Assembly: GCA_902806065.1 (NCBI GenBank)
Contig: CADCVE010000009.1
Location: forward strand, 1 to 52,412
Direction of reading: 5' to 3'
DNA length: 52,412 nucleotides
DNA from: an uncultured Rubrobacteraceae bacterium
Lineage (GTDB): Bacteria; Actinomycetota; Rubrobacteria; Rubrobacterales; Rubrobacteraceae
The position numbers and the translations under genes were made by a program. Below are positions 31,508 through 39,287 of this stretch, piece by piece (the first letter of the stretch is position 1; each line of letters begins with the position of its first letter). The notes under the pieces are model-generated. The model did not search any database and was not told the DNA's origin. It saw only the letters and a list, made by a program, of their open reading frames with translations.

Positions 31508-32884
31508 TTAGCGGGAGCCGCCGTCCTTCAGGATACTCGCGTAGAGGGTCCGAGTCTTGAGGGAGGGCATCATATCGTACTCGCTCCTGAGCACCCGCTC
31601 GCACAACCTGTACTGGCGTAGCGCCCGGGCCCGCTGGCCGAGGCGGACGTAGCACTCCATCAGCAGGCGGTGAGTGTACTCGTCGCAGCGATCTCTCTCC
31701 AGGATCTGGTAGTAGGTCTTGACGCTCTCCCAAGGCTGTCCGACCTCTGTGTAGCGAACGGCCAGCCTGCGTAACGAGTCGACGTACGCGTCGAGCAGCC
31801 TTTCGCGTTCGATCATGGTCCACTCTTCGTACAGGTCCTCGGTCAGGTAGTCCCCCCGGTACAGTTCCGCGGCCTTCTCGTACTGCGAAACCGCCTCCGA
31901 CACCCGACCGGCGTCCTCCAGCCGGTGCCCCTCCTCGTAGCGGGAATAGAACTCTTCGACATCCGTGCTCAGCAAAATGCGCGGCGACAGCCGATATCCT
32001 CCCCCCTGGAACAGGATGGCCTCCGAGGCGGGTAAGGAAGGCAAGCAGCCGCCCAGTAGCTTGCGCAGGGCGTAGACGGCGGAGTTTAACGACCAGCGAG
32101 CCCTCTTCGGGTCGGACTCCGGCCACAGCCAGCCCATGAGGTGATCCTGGGATACCGGACGTTCACATCGACGGGCCAGCAGGTACTTGAGGATGGCTAG
32201 TGCCCTGGCGTTGCGCCCCAAACACACGGCCTCCCCACCGTCCCGCAGAAGCTCGAAGCGTCCAAAGAATCGTACCCACAGACAGGGTCCAGCGGCAACG
32301 GTACCCGTCGCTATTGCTCCTGCCGGCGTCGAGGCTCGTCCCACCATTGCGCCCGTAACCTCGTCCGTCATGTAATCCGGCGATGCATGGCATGCAACGA
32401 GCGACTCGGCCTCCGCACAGCCGACGAGCGCGGCTCTGGCGTGGTTTACCTCCTCGTAGCTGAGACGGGACAGGTTCGGGCTCAATGTCCGTAGGGCGTC
32501 TCGTACTCTCTCTCCGACCGACTGCTCACGGCTTAAAGTGGCGCACAACTGCGCTGCTACCATAGCCGCCTCGGCCGACAAACGGTCGGACGAGCCTTCG
32601 GCCGAGAGCAGCATTCGGCCAAAGCACTCGGCGGCTCGCCCGTACTCACGCCGCTCGACAAGATCGTGCCCCCTCCTCCAGGCCGCAGAACCGGACGGAA
32701 GATGATCTCTACTCTGCCGCCGCACAGCCGAAATGTTCCCCGGTGGCTCTACTATCGTCGCCCGATCTTCGAGGGCGAGCGTAGCCCATAAAGAGACATC
32801 GATAGACATGTCCCGGTCCCCCAAAGGACCGCCCTCTCTGTTTGACCGCTGAGCTAAGTGATCTCGTTCGACGTTGAAATCCAT
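31508..32884 (-). CDS. AfsR/SARP-family transcriptional regulator (wHTH + BTAD)
   Basis: 458 residues. An N-terminal alpha-helical region of about 200 residues (AAWRRGHDLVERREYGRAAECF looks TPR-like) precedes an OmpR-type winged helix (VRFFGRFELLRDGGEAVCLGR to LGGCLPSL, about 205-300). The bacterial transcriptional activation domain follows, with TPR-like helices (EEFYSRYEEGHRLEDAGRVSEAV, LRRLAVRYTEVGQPWESVKTYYQ, ECYVRLGQRARALRQYRLCERVL). SARPs activate target operons, often secondary metabolism, by binding 11-bp-spaced repeats. Such repeats follow this gene directly. The N-terminal extension is not typical of small SARPs and may sense a signal. Confidence 0.9.
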   Translation of the reverse strand: MDFNVERDHLAQRSNREGGPLGDRDMSIDVSLWATLALEDRATIVEPPGNISAVRRQSRDHLPSGSAAWRRGHDLVERREYGRAAECFGRMLLSAEGSSDRLSAEAAMVAAQLCATLSREQSVGERVRDALRTLSPNLSRLSYEEVNHARAALVGCAEAESLVACHASPDYMTDEVTGAMVGRASTPAGAIATGTVAAGPCLWVRFFGRFELLRDGGEAVCLGRNARALAILKYLLARRCERPVSQDHLMGWLWPESDPKRARWSLNSAVYALRKLLGGCLPSLPASEAILFQGGGYRLSPRILLSTDVEEFYSRYEEGHRLEDAGRVSEAVSQYEKAAELYRGDYLTEDLYEEWTMIERERLLDAYVDSLRRLAVRYTEVGQPWESVKTYYQILERDRCDEYTHRLLMECYVRLGQRARALRQYRLCERVLRSEYDMMPSLKTRTLYASILKDGGSR

Positions 32885-33222
32885 TTTAGAGGCTCCTGCG
32901 TAGTCTCTCCCACCTACCGGTACGAGGACGCGTCTTCTCCCTACTTCCCAGGGAAGTTCCCTTCAACGTTCCACCATCGTCTATCGGTTCGGCTACCTCG
33001 TCTACCTTACTTCGACCTTATCCCCCAACACCCACCATGTAAAGTACCAAATGCTATTTCGAGAGCTAAACGTTACAAAATGTGTGCGCAAAATGTATAA
33101 AAGGTCGTATATCGTTTGCGACTTTTGGATGATGCCTACGAGTCCTTAGTTGTACGAATATACATCTATAGAAACACGGGTTGCTTCAAGTCCAGGCGGG
33201 ACCAAATTGGGAGGTTGATCTG
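32885..33222. other. AT-rich divergent intergenic region (SARP gene / ubiA gene)
   Basis: 338 bases with visibly lower GC than the flanks, containing the divergent promoters. CAAAATGT occurs twice at 33076-33083 and 33089-33096, 13 bases apart, followed at once by a -10-like TATAAAAG. These may be binding sites for the response regulator encoded in the adjacent plus-strand operon. Nothing else was recognised. Confidence 0.4.
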
Positions 33223-34116
33223 GTGACTCACTTGACTTCGGTGATCGGGTGGTGCTTTGGGGTACTTTACCGGTGTTTCTTGGAGGCGAGGCCGGCGGTT
33301 CAAGGCATCTTCCTGTTGCGCTTTCTGGCCGGTGCTTCGTTTGCCGGCTCTCTTTTTGCAGGAGGCGTGGTGAACTTCCCGCTGTGGGGAGGAGCGGCAC
33401 TTTGGGTCTGCGTGACGTTATCCGTCTATATACTCAACGGAGTTATGGACGTCGAGGAAGATCAGATCAACGGCTCTTCGAGGCCGGTGGCTAGAGGGAA
33501 GTTGAAGGTTGTGCAGGCCGCTAGCGTGGCCGGTGGTCTCGCAGTACTAAGCGTTGTGGGCAGCCTCGCGTTGGGAAGCCTGATGATGTTGAGCGTCGTA
33601 GCGGCGCTCGCTCTAGGATGGCTCTACTCGGGTCCGCCCTTCTACCTCAAGCGCTGGCCCGCCGGGTTGGCGGTGGTGGCGATACTCGCAGCCCTCATAA
33701 CATACAATGCCGGTTATGCAGCCAACGGGGGCGGGTACGGTATGCGCTCCTTGTTGATATTCACCGCGGTAATGGCACTGTGGATGGGTTTTGTGGGCCA
33801 GACGAAGGATCTCTCCGACATCGAAGGAGACAAGCAGGCCGGGCGAAGGAGTGGGCCGGTAGTTTGGGGCGAAGGCACCGCCCGGCTCGTTTTCTCGGGG
33901 GTGGCTCTCTGCCTCGGCGGGGGATACGTCCTGTCGGCCGCGCTTTTCGCGGAGAGCCTGCTAATCCCGGCCTTTATACTGGCGTCTGGGGCCGTGGTCC
34001 TAGCGGTGGTTACGCTCGGTCCCTGGAGCAGGGGCGAAAAGTCGAGACGTAGGAGACCATACCAGGTGTTCATGCTCACCCAGTACGGCGCCAACCTGAC
34101 TGTCTTGACCTTGTAA
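33223..34116 (+). CDS. UbiA-family prenyltransferase
   Basis: 297 residues from the GTG at 33223, chosen for GGGAGG eight bases upstream; the frame is open to 33181. Eight to nine hydrophobic helices. The two Asp-rich motifs that bind Mg-diphosphate are NGVMDVEEDQINGSSRPVARG near residue 80 (given here as two blocks, NGVMDVEEDQ and INGSSRPVARG) and KDLSDIEGDKQAGRRS near 200. Members transfer a polyprenyl group to an aromatic or other acceptor (ubiquinone, menaquinone, chlorophyll, tocopherol, carotenoid tails). The acceptor here is unknown. It heads an operon with a two-component pair. Confidence 0.88.
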   Translation: MTHLTSVIGWCFGVLYRCFLEARPAVQGIFLLRFLAGASFAGSLFAGGVVNFPLWGGAALWVCVTLSVYILNGVMDVEEDQINGSSRPVARGKLKVVQAASVAGGLAVLSVVGSLALGSLMMLSVVAALALGWLYSGPPFYLKRWPAGLAVVAILAALITYNAGYAANGGGYGMRSLLIFTAVMALWMGFVGQTKDLSDIEGDKQAGRRSGPVVWGEGTARLVFSGVALCLGGGYVLSAALFAESLLIPAFILASGAVVLAVVTLGPWSRGEKSRRRRPYQVFMLTQYGANLTVLTL

Positions 34117-34146
34117 CAAGCAGAAATATGAGAGGGTATTGAGGTA

Positions 34147-35241
34147 GTGCTCGAAGACGAAATTCTCCCCGGCCACCTGAACGAAGCCGCCAAAGTCCTC
34201 GAGGCGCGTTTCGAGGACTTTTTCTTGGCCTACGAGAAACGGCTGCTCGCTATAAATAGCCCACTGATAGCTGAAGCGGAGACACGCGAGCAGCTTAGGG
34301 AGCAGGCGCGCTCCATACTTCAGGAGGTCGCGGCGGACTTGCGCGGACGGGAAGCACCGACCGATGCGCCGCAAGATCACCTTTCCGAAGCTATTGGAGT
34401 CTCCAGGGCCCGCGGAAACGTGCATGCCAGCGAGTCCCTTCGAGCCGTGGTAGCCCTCTCCGAGGCAGCACTGCTGGTGGTGTCGGCTCATCTGCCTTCG
34501 TCTTCAAACCTGAGGAACGATATAGTAGCGGTAGCTTTGGCAGTCCAGAAGAGCATCATGGAACATGTAACGAAAGCAGGCGTAGCGTACGCCAACTACC
34601 TGCTCCAGAAAGCCCACGAGTCCCACGCCGACGAGCGGCGCAGGATCAGCCGAGAGCTGCATGATAGGGTCGCCCACTCCATCATGGTGGCATTCCGTAG
34701 CCTGGAGATCTTTGAGATGTACAGGACCAAAGACCCTTTGAAGGCTCAGGTCAAGCTGGAGTTGGCCAAAGGCACAACACAAGAAGCTCTCCAGTTGACC
34801 AGGAGTCTATCGAGGGAACTGCGCGAGATGTCGGCGGAAGAAGGTCTGGAGGTGGCCCTGTCGGACCTTCTGAGCACTAGCGTTCCTCAGAGCATCCGGT
34901 CCAGAGTCTCGGTCGCGGGTGACGAGACCCTCATCCCGCCCCAGGTGCGCGACGAACTGTTCTTGATCATTCGCAAGGGTATAAGGAACGCCGTGACCCA
35001 CTCCGGAGCCGGCACGATGACCGTCGGCGTGAACGTAACCGAGAGCCACGTGAGAGCGGTCGTCGAGGACGATGGTAGGGGATTCGAACCCGGAGAGAGA
35101 GAACACCGTGACGGCGGCACGGGCCTTGCCTCCATGCAGGAGCGAACCTCGCTTCTGGGAGGCACCCTCAACCTGGCCTCCACCCCGGGTGAGGGTACTA
35201 GGATAGAGGTCTTCGTGCCGTTGCCGGGGAGCCGGCGTTGA
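34147..35241 (+). CDS. Soluble NarL-type sensor histidine kinase (HisKA_3)
   Basis: 364 residues from a GTG. The N-terminal 150 residues are helical with no membrane segment, possibly a cytoplasmic sensor. The dimerisation and phospho-acceptor domain is ADERRRISRELHDRVAHS, with the His followed by the conserved D, near residue 165. The HATPase part has FLIIRKGIRNAVTHSGAGT (N-box), VVEDDGRGFEPG and GGTGLASMQERTSLLGG. It overlaps the response-regulator gene by four bases, so the two are a cognate pair. Cytosolic kinases of this kind often sense redox or gas. Confidence 0.9.
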   Translation: MLEDEILPGHLNEAAKVLEARFEDFFLAYEKRLLAINSPLIAEAETREQLREQARSILQEVAADLRGREAPTDAPQDHLSEAIGVSRARGNVHASESLRAVVALSEAALLVVSAHLPSSSNLRNDIVAVALAVQKSIMEHVTKAGVAYANYLLQKAHESHADERRRISRELHDRVAHSIMVAFRSLEIFEMYRTKDPLKAQVKLELAKGTTQEALQLTRSLSRELREMSAEEGLEVALSDLLSTSVPQSIRSRVSVAGDETLIPPQVRDELFLIIRKGIRNAVTHSGAGTMTVGVNVTESHVRAVVEDDGRGFEPGEREHRDGGTGLASMQERTSLLGGTLNLASTPGEGTRIEVFVPLPGSRR

Positions 35242-35903
35242 AGAAGAGAGACGGCCACATCAAGGTGCTCCTTGTAGACGATCACGCCCTCTTCCGCGAG
35301 GGTGTGGTCGAAATTTTCGCCGTGGAGGACGGCATGAGGGTGGTCGGGGAGGCGGAGAACGGCGTGGATGCCATCGCACTCGCTCAGAGAGAGAAGCCGG
35401 ACGTGGTGCTGCTCGACGTAGAGATGCCCGTGATGGGCGCTGAAGGGGCCATAGAGGAAATATTGCGCGTCTCACTTTCCTCGAAGGTCCTCGTGCTCAC
35501 CATGTACGACGAGCCCCGTTTGGTTCGGAAACTTCTAAGGCTTGGAGCCCACGCGTACATAGTAAAGAACGCCACCCGTGAGGAGCTCGTCGCCGCGGTA
35601 CGCACCGTGCATAGGGTCGAGGATCGCGTCGTTCTGTCGGTGTCGCGTACCACGGCCGACAGGCTGGAGGGATCGGATAGGGGTACGCTCTCCGGTCGAG
35701 AGCTGGAAGTCCTATTGCTCACGGTAAGAGCCATGAGCAACAGTCAGATAGCCGCCTACCTCCACATCTCTGAAGGCACGGTCAAACGCCACCTCACCAA
35801 CATCTACGCGAAGCTGGGCGTCTCCTCCAGGGCCGACGCCGCCAAGAAGGCCCTCACGAGCGGGCTGATAACCTTTAGAGACCTATCCGAACCCGGCCGG
35901 TAG
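35238..35903 (+). CDS. NarL/FixJ-family response regulator
   Basis: 221 residues from a TTG that overlaps the kinase stop. The receiver domain has LLVDDHALFREGV, the phospho-acceptor Asp in VVLLDVEMPVMG, Thr in VLTMYDEPR and Lys in YIVKNATREEL. The C-terminal LuxR-type HTH is LSGRELEVLLLTVRAMSNSQIAAYLHISEGTVKRHLTNIYAKLGV in pattern (LSGRELEVLLL then SEGTVKRHLTNIYAKLGV). It is the partner of the upstream kinase and the last gene of the ubiA operon. Its targets are unknown. Confidence 0.92.
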   Translation: MKKRDGHIKVLLVDDHALFREGVVEIFAVEDGMRVVGEAENGVDAIALAQREKPDVVLLDVEMPVMGAEGAIEEILRVSLSSKVLVLTMYDEPRLVRKLLRLGAHAYIVKNATREELVAAVRTVHRVEDRVVLSVSRTTADRLEGSDRGTLSGRELEVLLLTVRAMSNSQIAAYLHISEGTVKRHLTNIYAKLGVSSRADAAKKALTSGLITFRDLSEPGR

Positions 35904-35999
35904 AGACAGAAGGCAGCACCGCTCCCCGACTCCGTGACACGGCTACGATCACGATTTGTAGCTCTATTGTGATGGCACTGGAGATCACCGCCCATCTTG

Positions 36000-36659
36000 C
36001 TATACCCTCATGGCCGAGGGACAGGTATCGTTCAGAACGCAGCCGGGACAGTCGGGCCTGCGAGATTTACACACGCGACGGCCGTGAAAGATGAGCAGGT
36101 GTGAGAAGAGGGTACGCTCTCCTTCAGGCACTACCTTCAGGAGGTCGCTCTCTATCTTTTCGGGGTCGTGGTGTTCGGTCAGGCCGAGGCGGTTCGAGAG
36201 GCGCCGGACGTGAGTATCCACGACCACGCCCTCGTCGATACCGAAGGCGTTGCCGAGGACTACGTTGGCGGTCTTGCGACCCACCCCGGGAAGCTGTACC
36301 AGGTCCTCCATCGTGCGGGGGACCTCGCCGCCGTGATCCTCGACTAGGACTTGGGCCATGCCCTTTATGGCGCGGGCCTTGTTGCGGTAGAAGCCTACGG
36401 ACCTTATCTCCTCTTCCAGGTCCTCGAGGTTGGCCTCCGCGTAGTCCCCGGCGGTACGGTACCTACCGAATAGACTCTCCGTTACCCCGTTGACCCTGAC
36501 GTCGGTGCTTTGGGCGGAGAGTATAGTCGCGACCAGGAGTTGCAGGGGGTCCTCCCAGCGCAGCTCCGTTCTCGCGTCTGGGTACTCCTCCTTGAGACAC
36601 GCTAACACCTCGCCAATCGGGGCGGGGGAGCGTTCCAGGTTCTCGGCGGAAGGACTCAT
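36000..36659 (-). CDS. nth: Endonuclease III
   Basis: 219 residues. The helix-hairpin-helix is LPGVGRKTANVVLGNAFG near residue 123, with the catalytic Lys in GRKTAN and catalytic Asp in GVVVDTHVRRLSNRLGL near 147. The 4Fe-4S cluster cysteines are in the C-x6-C-x2-C-x5-C pattern of CKSRRPDCPGCVLNDTC near the C-terminus. It is a bifunctional DNA glycosylase/AP lyase for oxidised pyrimidines in base-excision repair. A minus-strand TATAAT ends 11 bases before the ATG, leaving a leader of only about five bases. Confidence 0.96.
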   Translation of the reverse strand: MSPSAENLERSPAPIGEVLACLKEEYPDARTELRWEDPLQLLVATILSAQSTDVRVNGVTESLFGRYRTAGDYAEANLEDLEEEIRSVGFYRNKARAIKGMAQVLVEDHGGEVPRTMEDLVQLPGVGRKTANVVLGNAFGIDEGVVVDTHVRRLSNRLGLTEHHDPEKIESDLLKVVPEGERTLFSHLLIFHGRRVCKSRRPDCPGCVLNDTCPSAMRV

Positions 36660-36670
36660 GACGATGGAAA

Positions 36671-36676
36671 ATTATA
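36671..36676 (-). promoter_or_regulatory. -10 element of nth, near-leaderless
   Basis: A perfect TATAAT on the minus strand, 11 bases before the nth ATG. Transcription would begin about five bases before the start codon, and there is no Shine-Dalgarno sequence. TGTCCC boxes cover the -35 position. Confidence 0.55.
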
Positions 36677-36685
36677 TCCTGGGTC

Positions 36686-36722
36686 GGGACTTTTGGGACA
36701 TTTCGCCGGGACAGTCGGGACA
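36686..36722. promoter_or_regulatory. Four GGGAC(A) boxes between nth and a sigma-factor gene
   Basis: GGGAC begins at 36686, 36695, 36708 and 36717, giving spacings of 9, 13 and 9 bases, as two equal pairs; three of the four are GGGACA. They stand upstream of and over the -35 region of nth (as TGTCCC on that strand) and upstream of the divergent sigma gene. This regularity suggests binding of a regulator to both promoters. Confidence 0.5.
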
Positions 36723-36738
36723 TTAGCCCAGAAGGCGA

Positions 36739-36759
36739 TAGGAACTATTTCCTATATAA
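36739..36759 (+). promoter_or_regulatory. Inverted repeat and -10-like element before the sigma-factor gene
   Basis: TAGGAA (36739-36744) and TTCCTA (36749-36754) are perfect inverted copies around CTAT, overlapping a -10-like TATATAA at 36753-36759. It may be a regulatory site of the sigma gene that starts at 36828. Confidence 0.35.
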
Positions 36760-36827
36760 AAGATCTTTGCGTGAAAGTATCTTGGTCTCTGTCAGGAAGA
36801 GTTGTACGGACGGATAGGAGGACCAGG

Positions 36828-37718
36828 ATGGAGCAGACGATCGAGAGGCCAGTTAGCGGGAGGGCAGAGGCGGGGCCGGAGGCCGTCAACGTGTACATGT
36901 TGCGGGCAAGGCGGCACAGGCTTCTCAGCCGACGAGATGAAGCGGCGCTCTGCGCGCGGATACGTCAGGGGGACGAAGAGGCCTGGCGAGAACTCGTGCG
37001 GTGCAACCTGAGGCTCGTCGTCTCCGTAGCACGCGGGTACGCGGGGCGCGGTCTCGAGTTGGCGGACCTGATCCAGGAAGGCAACCTCGGGCTCATGCGC
37101 GCGGCACGCGGCTTCGACGCCGATTTCGGTACCAAGTTCTCGACATATGCGATGTGGTGGATCAAGCAGTCCATCACCCGGGCTCTCGGTAACAAAGCTT
37201 CCACGATCCGGATCCCTATTCACGCCGCCGAGCAGGAGAGAGCCATACACGGTGCTCGCAACCATCTCCAGGCCGTGACCGGCCGCGAGCCCTCCATCGA
37301 GGAGCTCTCCGAGTACATTGGCAAGAGCCTTGATGAAGTCACGGGCACCCTTAATATCCGCAAGGCCGTCGTCTCCTACGATGTACCCGTCGGCTCCGGG
37401 GAAGAAAGCTCCCTCTCGGACCTCCTCGCGGATGAGACGGCGGAGGGTACGGAGGAGACGTTCATGGAGAGCGCCCTTCAAGAGCACGTACGCATCCTGC
37501 TCGATTCCCTCCCCGAGCGCGAGCGCTACGTGGTCGAGCGCCGCTACGGCCTCGACGGCAACGAATGCGCCACCCTCGAAGAGATCGGAGCGGGTATCAA
37601 CGTAACCCGCGAACGGGTCCGCCAGATTCAGGCCTCCGCCCTCCGCAAGCTCCGCGCCTTCGCCCGCGATGCCGAACTCGACTCGTTCCTCGAACCATGC
37701 TTCAATCCGGCCTCGTAG
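36828..37718 (+). CDS. RNA polymerase sigma-70 factor, primary/SigA-like group
   Basis: 296 residues from the ATG at 36828 with AGGAGG seven bases upstream. Region 1.2 is VYMLRARRHRLLSRRDEAALCARI, region 2 has LADLIQEGNLGLMRAARGF and KFSTYAMWWIKQSITRAL, and region 3 starts at RIPIHAAEQERAIHGA. Region 4 has VVERRYGLDGNECATLEEIGAG and the helix-turn-helix NVTRERVRQIQASALRKL. There is no region 1.1, so it is likely a group 2 alternative factor. It is about as distant from the sigma factor at 18832 as two group 2 members usually are. A GGGAC array lies upstream and a strong terminator downstream. Confidence 0.93.
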   Translation: MEQTIERPVSGRAEAGPEAVNVYMLRARRHRLLSRRDEAALCARIRQGDEEAWRELVRCNLRLVVSVARGYAGRGLELADLIQEGNLGLMRAARGFDADFGTKFSTYAMWWIKQSITRALGNKASTIRIPIHAAEQERAIHGARNHLQAVTGREPSIEELSEYIGKSLDEVTGTLNIRKAVVSYDVPVGSGEESSLSDLLADETAEGTEETFMESALQEHVRILLDSLPERERYVVERRYGLDGNECATLEEIGAGINVTRERVRQIQASALRKLRAFARDAELDSFLEPCFNPAS

Positions 37719-37759
37719 AAACGGCGAAACACACCCACGCCATCATGAACCGATAAACC

Positions 37760-37800
37760 AAACGGGAGCGCCAGCCCTGGCGCTCCCGGGGTACCCGTTT
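37760..37800 (+). terminator. Terminator of the sigma-factor gene
   Basis: CGGGAGCGCCAG (37763-37774) pairs perfectly with CTGGCGCTCCCG (37777-37788), and AAACGGG at 37760 can pair with CCCGTTT at 37794-37800. It lies 45 bases past the stop. The T-run is short (GTTTC), but the 12-bp stem is strong. Confidence 0.7.
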
Positions 37801-37884
37801 CACGATACAGCGTGTTCTCTCGCCCAGACGGGCGGGCTTTGTTACGTTATCTCTTGGGGCAGGCAACGCATCCCGGAGGACCAA

Positions 37885-39276
37885 GTGACGAAACATGTTC
37901 AAGAAGAGCGCATCCGGCACCTGAACGATAAGGACGTTAGAGAAGGAGACTACGTCTTGTACTGGATGCAGGAGGCACAGAGAGCAGAGTACAACCACGC
38001 CCTGGAGTACGCGGTGCAGAGGGCGAACGAACTGGAGCAGAGTCTACTCGTCGTCTTCGGACTCACGGATGGCTATCCGGAGGCGAACCTCAGGCATTAC
38101 ACGTTCCTGCTGGAAGGTCTGCGGGACGTGGAAGAGGCGCTCAAGGAGCGTAAGATCGAGTTCGTCGTACGCAGTGGCTCCCCGGAGGAGGTCGCTCTGG
38201 ATCTGGGCAAAGACGCATCCCTTATCGTTTGCGATATGAGCTACCTGCGGCTCCAGAAAGATTGGCGCGAGAAGGTAGCCGAAGGCGCCGATTGCGCGGT
38301 CGTTCAGGTCGAGACCGAGGTCGTGGTGCCGGTCGAGCTCGCATCCGACAAGCAGGAGCACGCCGCGCGGACCCTGCGGCCGAAGATAAGCGAATATCTC
38401 GACGACTTCCTGGTCGAACTGCAACCTACGGCGATCGACAAGCAGTCCCTGAACATTGAGGCTGACGGCCTGGACCTCTCGAAAATCGAAAAAATTCTGG
38501 AGGACATGGATTTGGACGGGAGCGTCGAGCCTTTGAGCCACCTCTATAAGGGCGGGACGAACGAGGCGAAGGAGATACTCGAAGACTTTCTAAACAACAG
38601 GTTCGACGATTACGTGGAGAACCGCAACCAACCGCAGACCAATGACGTCTCGCACATGAGCAAGTACCTGCATTACGGTCACATCTCACCCGTATACGTG
38701 GCGCTGAGGATCCGGGAAGCCGGCAAGGGCCGGGAGAACGTTGACTCGTATATAGAAGAGCTTATCGTGCGCCGCGAGCTTTCGATCAACTTTTGCCACT
38801 ACACCCCCGACTACGACTCCTTCTCCTGCCTCCCGGACTGGGCCAAAAAGACGTTGAAGGAGCACAAGGACGACGAGCGGGAATATGTCTACACGAGGGA
38901 GCAGCTCGAGGACGCCGCAACGCATGACGAGTACTGGAACGCGGCGATGAAAGAGATGCGACACACCGGCTACATGCACAACTACATGCGGATGTACTGG
39001 GGCAAGAAGATCCTGGAATGGTCCAACACCCCCGAGTATGCCTACTCGACTACGCTCTACCTCAACAACAAGTACTTCCTGGACGGCCGCGACCCAAACT
39101 CCTACGCGAACGTCTCCTGGGTCTTCGGCCAGCACGACCGTGGCTGGAAGGAGCGGGAAGTCTACGGCAAGGTCCGCTACATGTCCGCCGGCGGCCTCGA
39201 ACGCAAGGCCAAACCAAAACAGTACGTCGAAAAGGTAGAGCGCCTCGTCGAGGAAGGCCGGGCAGAGGCGCTCTGA
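37885..39276 (+). CDS. phrB: Class II CPD photolyase (deoxyribodipyrimidine photo-lyase)
   Basis: 463 residues from a GTG preceded by GGAGG at good spacing; the open frame starts earlier but that part crosses the terminator. The antenna/Rossmann domain begins at YVLYWMQEAQRAEYNHALEYA, characteristic of class II. The FAD-binding part has SKYLHYGHISPVYVALRI near residue 265, ELIVRRELSINFCHYTPDYDS near 295, MHNYMRMYWGKKILEWS near 370 and the late GLDGRDPNSYANVSWVFGQHDR type segment (LDGRDPNSYANVSWVFG). The enzyme splits cyclobutane pyrimidine dimers with blue light and FADH. It stands with nth as part of the DNA-repair content. Confidence 0.95.
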   Translation: MTKHVQEERIRHLNDKDVREGDYVLYWMQEAQRAEYNHALEYAVQRANELEQSLLVVFGLTDGYPEANLRHYTFLLEGLRDVEEALKERKIEFVVRSGSPEEVALDLGKDASLIVCDMSYLRLQKDWREKVAEGADCAVVQVETEVVVPVELASDKQEHAARTLRPKISEYLDDFLVELQPTAIDKQSLNIEADGLDLSKIEKILEDMDLDGSVEPLSHLYKGGTNEAKEILEDFLNNRFDDYVENRNQPQTNDVSHMSKYLHYGHISPVYVALRIREAGKGRENVDSYIEELIVRRELSINFCHYTPDYDSFSCLPDWAKKTLKEHKDDEREYVYTREQLEDAATHDEYWNAAMKEMRHTGYMHNYMRMYWGKKILEWSNTPEYAYSTTLYLNNKYFLDGRDPNSYANVSWVFGQHDRGWKEREVYGKVRYMSAGGLERKAKPKQYVEKVERLVEEGRAEAL

Positions 39277-39287
39277 GCCACCTCCGC

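Noticed and set aside
31413-32126. 237-codon minus-strand frame crossing the end of the SARP gene
   Set aside because: It overlaps the BTAD domain in another frame, is arginine/glycine-rich and would cover the SARP-type operator.
27888-32884. Prophage
   Set aside because: An endolysin-like gene alone is not enough: no terminase, portal, capsid, tail, integrase or attachment site was seen anywhere near, and the flanks are chromosomal.
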